A DNA stretch of 36,587 nucleotides. Source: an uncultured Lachnospiraceae bacterium (GTDB lineage Bacteria > Bacillota > Clostridia > Lachnospirales > Lachnospiraceae). A program made the position numbers and the translations under genes. A model generated the notes under the pieces. That model made no database searches and was not told the origin of the DNA. It saw nothing but the letters and a program-made list of their open reading frames with translations. Every line of letters begins with the position of its first letter. The stretch's first letter is position 1. Shown here piece by piece: positions 32,652-36,587 of the stretch. The stretch covers positions 1 to 36,587 of the forward strand of contig CAMVOY010000022.1 in NCBI GenBank assembly GCA_947169235.1, given 5' to 3'.

Positions 32652-33635
32652 TCATCGCTCCCCCAATATATCTCTTAATTCCCTCGGAAGCACATTTAAG
32701 ATAGCTACACGATTCTTCCCCTCGAGATAATACTCATTTAGTTTGCTCTTATCATACCTTCGGATCCTATCATCTTTCGTTGAGGATTCAAGCAAATCCG
32801 TAAAGTATCTCTCCCAACTGAAATAAACTCCACTATCTATGTAATCCTCAGGGTGTGCCAGGATATCATCAAGATTTTTGACTTCAACCACACCCGAACG
32901 AAGAATAACCCATTCAAATGATTCAGGGAAATACATTCCAACATTCGATTTACTCTTAGCCACTGCCATAACCCTAGCTACGTAAGCACCAAAGGCAGCC
33001 CCATCAGCAATCACCATTACATGCTTATCCTTTGAGATACTCTCAAGCTGCGTGGCAATCCCCGCATTGCCTTCTGAACTGATGCACTCCACGTTACCAT
33101 CGAGGTGATGATAAAACTGATACCCCGACTTCGTGTCCTCAATCAAAAGAACCACCTTCTCCGAACTATTCATAACCTGGTCCGGAAAAAGCGGATAAAA
33201 CTCATGGTAAATCTTCTCAGGAAAATGGTACTTTCCTGTAGTCCTGATACCATATATCTCGTTTACACTGTATGGGATATAATTCAATGGTTGTCTGGAA
33301 ATAATGACGTAGTAATTCGAAGAATTCCGTACTGCCTCCGCAAAATCTTTCGTGAATATAAAAGAATAATCCTCATCAAAAAAAATGATACTGTTCTCGT
33401 ATGCATCCAACACAGTCTTCCACAGACCTGCATCACCTGAGAACGCAACACATGGGACATCAGACGTCATCATGATTCCAGACTCCTGCCCATATCTACC
33501 ATACGTCTGTATCAAGTCCACCAACGTTGTTTTTCCCGTGGCACTATCACCCTGGATAACAGTAACATTTCTCTTTATCTCAAACTCATATTTGAGCCTC
33601 TCAGCTTCTATGATTACTCTGTGTTTTCCCTTCAT
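32652..33635 (-). CDS. P-loop ATPase with possible TOPRIM-like C-terminal domain
   Basis: 327 residues, ATG at 33635. Walker A GDSATGKT (29-36) and Walker B IIFFDED (83-89) are clear. No ABC signature is visible. From about 158 on, VVLLIEDTKSGYQFYHHL, ISSEGNAGIATQL and VMVIADGAAFGAYV recall the order of a TOPRIM fold (Glu166, Gly189 region, Asp211), as in OLD-family nucleases, though the second Asp of the DxD motif is not evident. Function is unknown to me. It lies between a DUF4869-like gene (21-base gap) and luxC (4-base gap), so all four genes should be co-transcribed. Similar ATPase/DUF4869 pairs seem recurrent in Clostridia (from memory). Confidence 0.65.
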   Translation of the reverse strand: MKGKHRVIIEAERLKYEFEIKRNVTVIQGDSATGKTTLVDLIQTYGRYGQESGIMMTSDVPCVAFSGDAGLWKTVLDAYENSIIFFDEDYSFIFTKDFAEAVRNSSNYYVIISRQPLNYIPYSVNEIYGIRTTGKYHFPEKIYHEFYPLFPDQVMNSSEKVVLLIEDTKSGYQFYHHLDGNVECISSEGNAGIATQLESISKDKHVMVIADGAAFGAYVARVMAVAKSKSNVGMYFPESFEWVILRSGVVEVKNLDDILAHPEDYIDSGVYFSWERYFTDLLESSTKDDRIRRYDKSKLNEYYLEGKNRVAILNVLPRELRDILGER

Positions 33636-33656
33636 AGTCTACGCCCCGTCCATAGA

Positions 33657-34094
33657 TTATACGTACTTTATAGCGACATGTGTATACTCATCCATATTTG
33701 ATACTGTCTTATCCTCATTAACAATTCTGATTTCAAAAGGCTCACATCCGTCAAACGGCATGAAGTAACGTAGATTAACCTCGACATCGTGCTTCTCACC
33801 GATCTTCAACAACCACTTGGCGCAGTTCTCTCCACAACTAGTCGCATTAAACTCAAGCTCCGGCCTCTCATAAATCGAAATCAGTGTCTGCAGCCCTCCA
33901 GACAGCCTTTCTGGAGGAATCGGCCCCAACAAATCATTCCGGATCAATTCACCACCCGCATACTCTGATTTATCAATGTCTTTAAGCATTTCCTGCACAA
34001 AAACGTCTTCAAACCATTCCGGCCGATAATTAAACCTAAACCAGGATGGTCCATGTATCACGTTCTCCTTATCTCCAAAGTAAATAGATAACAC
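33657..34094 (-). CDS. DUF4869-like protein of unknown function
   Basis: 145 residues with a GTG start (34092-34094) after AAGGAGATTAGGTG. The sequence opens MLSIYFGDKENV, has WFEDVFVQEMLKDIDKSEY and LGPIPPERLSGGLQTLI, and ends in a beta-rich DGCEPFEIRIVN region. I relate it to DUF4869 from memory of the FGD, FVQEMIKDIDKSE and GPIPPxxLSGG pattern. It is acidic, without signal peptide or membrane helix, and shows no catalytic motif. It is first gene of the four-gene operon with the ATPase and LuxC/LuxE, with a good promoter upstream. Confidence 0.65.
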   Translation of the reverse strand: MLSIYFGDKENVIHGPSWFRFNYRPEWFEDVFVQEMLKDIDKSEYAGGELIRNDLLGPIPPERLSGGLQTLISIYERPELEFNATSCGENCAKWLLKIGEKHDVEVNLRYFMPFDGCEPFEIRIVNEDKTVSNMDEYTHVAIKYV

Positions 34095-34140
34095 TGTTCA
34101 CCTAATCTCCTTCCAAAACCAAGCATTGATCTTCGTCCTC

Positions 34141-34169
34141 ATTATGTCACAGTCGCGAAAAAAAGTCAA
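34141..34169 (-). promoter_or_regulatory. Promoter of the DUF4869-ATPase-luxC-luxE operon
   Basis: TTGACT (34164-34169), 17 bases, CATAAT (34141-34146) on the minus strand, about 45 bases before the GTG start. Confidence 0.7.
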
Positions 34170-34203
34170 CTTATCCGGATTCCAAAGCATCTTACGCATC
34201 TTC

Positions 34204-34237
34204 CGAGCAAATCCACATCGCAATGTCATTTTGCTCG
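34204..34237. other. Two-tier hairpin upstream of the DUF4869 operon
   Basis: CGAGCAAA (34204-34211) pairs with TTTGCTCG (34230-34237), and ACAT-CGCA-ATGT (34215-34226) forms an inner stem. It lies upstream of the operon promoter, so it is likely a DNA-level site or part of an upstream transcript. The rest of the 34095-34500 gap holds the phased repeats and the RNA promoter; no gene is seen in it. Confidence 0.45.
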
Positions 34238-34367
34238 AAAACTAAGCCCCCTCATAAACGCTTCCTTATTTTCTTCTTCGCACTCGTGGTCGGTCGGCCG
34301 AGATCTGCTCTTGCACCGATCGCGCACTTCACTTCCTGAAACATGGGCACCTCCGACATTGTTTGCC

Positions 34368-34447
34368 TGAAGTACTTCAATTATACTTCAATGCTACTTC
34401 AATATCAAGTTCAATGTCACTTCAATATCATTTTAAACTACTTCACA
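34368..34447. repeat. Helically phased ACTTCAAT repeat array
   Basis: ACTTCAAT starts at 34374, 34385, 34396 and 34419, the variant AGTTCAAT at 34408, and ACTTCACA at 34440. Spacings are 11, 11, 12, 11 and 21 bases, that is, one or two helical turns each. The first unit also forms the perfect palindrome TGAAGTACTTCA (34368-34379). The array ends 23 bases before the -35 box of the RNA promoter on the plus strand. It looks like a cooperative binding site for one protein on one face of the DNA. Confidence 0.75.
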
Positions 34448-34469
34448 CGGGGATATTTTAAATTTGTTC

Positions 34470-34498
34470 TTGATTCTTTTCAAATCATGTTATATAAT
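34470..34498 (+). promoter_or_regulatory. Promoter of the candidate small RNA
   Basis: TTGATT (34470-34475), 17 bases, TATAAT (34493-34498) on the plus strand. No protein-coding frame with a ribosome site follows, so the product should be an RNA. Confidence 0.7.
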
Positions 34499-34502
34499 AA
34501 TA

Positions 34503-34633
34503 GTGGAAGTAGGGCTTCCTATTTTCCCACGCTCAATGATGACGAGTGACGGTTCTGACTCGTCGGTAAAATAAAAATTGACCGAGCGATGGAATAATCT
34601 TGGGGCTGGCCATAAGTGTCAGCCCCATTTTTA
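34503..34633 (+). ncRNA. Candidate small structured RNA, about 130 nt
   Basis: Between a promoter and a terminator. Hairpin 1: GTGG/CCAC (34503-34506, 34527-34530) enclosing GTAGG/CCTAT. Hairpin 2: CGCTC/GAGCG (34530-34534, 34584-34588) enclosing GACGAGT/ACTCGTC (34541-34547, 34558-34564) and an A-rich internal strand. Hairpin 3 is the terminator. AATGATGACGAG with TTCTGACTC resembles a C/D-box or kink-turn arrangement, by eye only. It does not match 6S, SRP, tmRNA, RNase P or any riboswitch I know. It converges on the ATPase gene at 34796. Confidence 0.65.
34601..34632 (+). terminator. Terminator of the candidate small RNA
   Basis: TGGGGCTG (34601-34608) pairs with CAGCCCCA (34620-34627), 11-base loop, then TTTTT. 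The reverse strand lacks a U-tract, so it acts on the plus strand. Confidence 0.82.
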
Positions 34634-34793
34634 ATTGGCTTATTTGTAACTTTAGCCCTGTTGATAGCCTCGTGAACCGCAGAAATAGCACGTGCATCCA
34701 TCTCTTTATCATTTTCTGATCTCGATCGATTGCTCGTGTATATCTTAACTTCTATTCTTTCTCCATTTAGTTCTCTACTTATCCGTTTTATAC
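34632..34793 (-). pseudogene. Possible remnant of a small conserved protein
   Basis: On the minus strand, right after the ATPase_2 gene, an open stretch reads like protein: ISRELNGERIEVKIYTSN and, from 34701, MDARAISAVHEAINRAKV. It then runs into the small-RNA terminator and loses sense. The second part resembles the start of small unnamed Clostridia proteins I recall (MDxRAxxAVxxAIxKAK). No proper start or stop is visible, so I read it as a truncated gene. Confidence 0.25.
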
Positions 34794-34795
34794 AT

Positions 34796-36217
34796 TCACT
34801 GCCTGTCGTCACACATATACATCTTCTCCAAATCAACCAAAAACATCCCATCCCCCTCTTTATCCTTAACCCAGTCCGAAAACCCGGATTTAGAAAACAG
34901 TATAAGTCCAGATGTTTTATACTTACTACCAAGCAGGTTTCTCTTCTCATCCAATTGTTCATATACCTGCTTATCAAGAACCTCATTTTTATACTTGCAT
35001 TCACCAATTAAGACCTTTTTACCGGGACTAGCCAGCGCAACAACATCAATATCTGTCTGTTCTTTTTTTTCAGTATTAGTTCCCCACCAGGTCCCAACTT
35101 TAGTAATCAAATCTCCAAACTCACCCTCTATCCCTTTTTTCAATGTATATGTCCTGCACATTTCCTCAAAAACATGTCCCATATAGTCAGATACCATTGG
35201 CTTGACCACCTTCTGGTAGTAAATCTCACCACCTCCGGCCTCGATTACACTAAGGCCATCCTGGACAAACCGATACCAGAATCTAAACATCATATCCTTC
35301 AGGTTGTAAAGTACCTTCTTGTTATTGTTCTCACCTGTCATCGCATGGATCTTCTCCACCAATTCAGCTGTGATTAAGGATTTTAAGGCCTGTGCAACCG
35401 ATGATGAATCTAAATGAAGCTTGTCCGCAATCTTTCCGGGCTTATTGACTCCCGAAGCTATCATCCCAATAATTGAAGAATAAAGTGGCACATTCCTAAA
35501 CTCCTGCGTCAAATAGTTCTGCGGTTCCTCAAAAAGATATCCGGATTTTGAAAAAATATTCCGAACGATATTCTCATCCAAAGAGATACTATCATCAAAA
35601 AGTGACAGATACTTTGCAACTCCACCGGTCACACCATAAACAATAGCCTTTTCCTCCGCAGTATAGTTAGGAACAAAAAGAGCAGAGTCCATGTAATCAA
35701 ATTTGCTCAATCTGATCTGTGCTGTCCTTCTTCCAAAAATAGGACTTTTTTCACTCAAGACCTTTTTCTCCATGAAACTAATCGATGAACCGCTCAGGAT
35801 CAGAAACATCTGACCGGATTTCCATTCATTATCAATGTATGATTGCATCAATGACAGTAACCCCGGATCTGATTCAGCCAAATACTGAAACTCATCAATA
35901 ACAACCACTACTCTCTCTTTTTTACACATGTTAGAAAGATAGGAAAAAAGCGACTCGAAGGAATCCAAAGAAAACGAAGCCATATCCGGAGAAAATCTCT
36001 CCAAAACACAGCTCGTAAATAGTCTCAGATTTCGCTCGGGTAGCGTTTGCACTGCCGTGAAGAATACCGGATTCAGTTTCTCTGTGAACTTCCTGAGAAG
36101 CATAGTCTTCCCTATTCTTCTGCGACCATATAAAACACACATTTGGAAACCTGCTTTATCATATAGGTCTTGCAAAGACCTGAGTTCATCGCTCCTTCCA
36201 AAGAATGGCTCATTCAT
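34796..36217 (-). CDS. ATPase_2 / DUF234 family AAA ATPase with nuclease-like C-terminus
   Basis: 473 residues from the ATG at 36217 (GAGAGG 9 bases upstream); a GTG three codons earlier is possible. Walker A GRRRIGKT (31-38), Walker B VVVVIDEF (103-110) and sensor LSGSS mark the archaeal-type ATPase_2 domain. A winged-helix region (about 255-310, IADKLHLDSSSVAQALKSL) follows. The C-terminal DUF234 domain carries Asp391, Glu406 and Lys408 (IDVVA...LIGECKYK), a PD-(D/E)xK-like pattern. Cellular role of the family is unclear; such single genes are common and patchily spread in Clostridia and archaea. It is expressed from a promoter buried in a 53-bp palindrome. Confidence 0.85.
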   Translation of the reverse strand: MNEPFFGRSDELRSLQDLYDKAGFQMCVLYGRRRIGKTMLLRKFTEKLNPVFFTAVQTLPERNLRLFTSCVLERFSPDMASFSLDSFESLFSYLSNMCKKERVVVVIDEFQYLAESDPGLLSLMQSYIDNEWKSGQMFLILSGSSISFMEKKVLSEKSPIFGRRTAQIRLSKFDYMDSALFVPNYTAEEKAIVYGVTGGVAKYLSLFDDSISLDENIVRNIFSKSGYLFEEPQNYLTQEFRNVPLYSSIIGMIASGVNKPGKIADKLHLDSSSVAQALKSLITAELVEKIHAMTGENNNKKVLYNLKDMMFRFWYRFVQDGLSVIEAGGGEIYYQKVVKPMVSDYMGHVFEEMCRTYTLKKGIEGEFGDLITKVGTWWGTNTEKKEQTDIDVVALASPGKKVLIGECKYKNEVLDKQVYEQLDEKRNLLGSKYKTSGLILFSKSGFSDWVKDKEGDGMFLVDLEKMYMCDDRQ

Positions 36218-36233
36218 GGGCTTCACCCTCTCT

Positions 36234-36302
36234 TCGATGCTATACTGAGATTAACTTCACTGAAGTTAACCTCAGTATAGCATCGATTCATCTCTATGTC
36301 AA
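36234..36302 (-). promoter_or_regulatory. Promoter of the ATPase_2 gene within a 53-bp palindrome
   Basis: TTGACA (36297-36302), 17 bases, TATACT (36274-36279) on the minus strand. The -10 box lies in the right arm of a palindrome covering 36234-36286: 26-bp arms with one mismatch around a central C at 36260, core ACTTCA-C-TGAAGT. Transcription should start inside the right arm, so the symmetry acts mainly at DNA level, as an operator. Confidence 0.82.
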
Positions 36303-36368
36303 TCGGTTTTTTCATCTTCATGAATCCATGGCGGATTCCCTTTTTCAGGTTGACAAACATATCAATTG

Positions 36369-36578
36369 CTACGAACTCAATTCTGAACATATGTCCAACA
36401 AAGCCTTATACTGTTCCTTTTGCTGTACGTTCCAGTCAGGCCTCTGATCAGCTATTTTCTTGAGTCTTGAAACAGCCAATTCCTTATCTGCATTGTCAAA
36501 TGATACGCTTCTATCTCCTAGCGCATACGCAACAGCCTTTGCAAGTAGCATTGCTTCGTCAAATGTCAATTTATCCAT
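36369..36578 (-). CDS. Small protein of unknown function, possibly 5'-truncated by the window
   Basis: 69 residues if started at 36578; the frame stays open to the window edge, so the true start may lie beyond. The sequence is helical and charged (MDKLTFDEAMLLAKAVAYAL, SRLKKIADQRPDWNVQQKEQ) with no membrane segment or Cys motif. I do not recognise it. Composition fits a real protein. The 82 bases between its stop and the next promoter region show nothing clear. Confidence 0.5.
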   Translation of the reverse strand: MDKLTFDEAMLLAKAVAYALGDRSVSFDNADKELAVSRLKKIADQRPDWNVQQKEQYKALLDICSELSS

Positions 36579-36587
36579 CCACCTGGT

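Noticed and set aside
34374-34447. Phased repeats as a CRISPR array or replication origin
   Set aside because: Units of 8 bases with 3-base gaps are far too short for CRISPR, and no replication initiator gene or DnaA-box cluster is near.
34343-34549. 68-codon plus-strand frame across the phased repeats
   Set aside because: It is created by the ACTTCAAT repeats and spans a promoter; no ribosome site.
34519-35007. 162-codon minus-strand frame as a full gene
   Set aside because: Its first two thirds overlap the ATPase_2 gene in another frame and its end crosses the small-RNA gene; only the middle part looks protein-like and is listed as a remnant.

Overview
This window looks like a chromosomal segment of an anaerobic Clostridia bacterium, most likely a butyrate-producing Lachnospiraceae. 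The reasons are a thiolase, a crotonase and a CoA-transferase very close to the butyryl-CoA:acetate CoA-transferase type of gut butyrate producers, a conserved der-plsY-gpsA cluster, an rnhB/FlhB-like/yraN neighbourhood, strong AGGAGG-type ribosome sites and clear sigma-A promoters. I see no rRNA, tRNA, CRISPR array, transposase or phage structural gene. Almost all genes lie on the minus strand; the main exceptions are the FlhB-like/rnhB pair and a candidate small RNA on the plus strand.

Layout. 1-4154 is butyrate metabolism: but-coaD is one unit, then thl-crt with its own promoter and a perfect 16-bp dyad operator; crt runs off the left edge. 4256-9621 holds envelope and transport genes: a membrane-anchored Big2/NlpC-P60 protein, a SstT-type Na+ symporter, a NhaC-type antiporter and ApbE. 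9847-14183 is housekeeping (proB, 5-formyl-THF cyclo-ligase, alaS). 14339-17659 holds two FAD-dependent oxidoreductases of the COG2509 and HI0933/BaiN types. 17714-23384 holds a secreted SH3/NlpC-P60 hydrolase with a WalR-like box, and a three-gene operon: a trigger-factor-like lipoprotein, a FapA/DUF342 protein with ten 26-residue repeats, and an HD-GYP-like protein. 23595-28854 is core (gpsA, plsY, der, yraN, FlhB-like, rnhB).

28946-36587 is accessory in character: a Nudix hydrolase, an orphan antitoxin-like fusion (AbrB plus RelB-like) with an elaborate palindromic promoter, then an operon of a DUF4869-like protein, a P-loop ATPase with a possible TOPRIM-like C-terminus, LuxC and LuxE. Divergent from it is an array of helically phased ACTTCAAT repeats followed by a promoter, a folded RNA of about 130 nt and a terminator. 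Next comes an ATPase_2/DUF234 protein whose promoter lies in a 53-bp near-perfect palindrome, and a small unknown protein at the right edge.

The most striking signal outside genes is a family of three structured elements (2128-2258, 9685-9842, 16225-16357). They share conserved core sequences (TACGTCGTTGCG, GCAACGTGACGTA, AAGCGAAAGCG, GGGA/TCCC), but their outer stems differ completely in sequence while staying base-paired. They occur in both orientations relative to the flanking genes, so they look like a dispersed structured RNA or REP-like mobile element. The second candidate for a new system is the ATPase/DUF4869/LuxCE operon together with the small RNA and phased repeats beside it.
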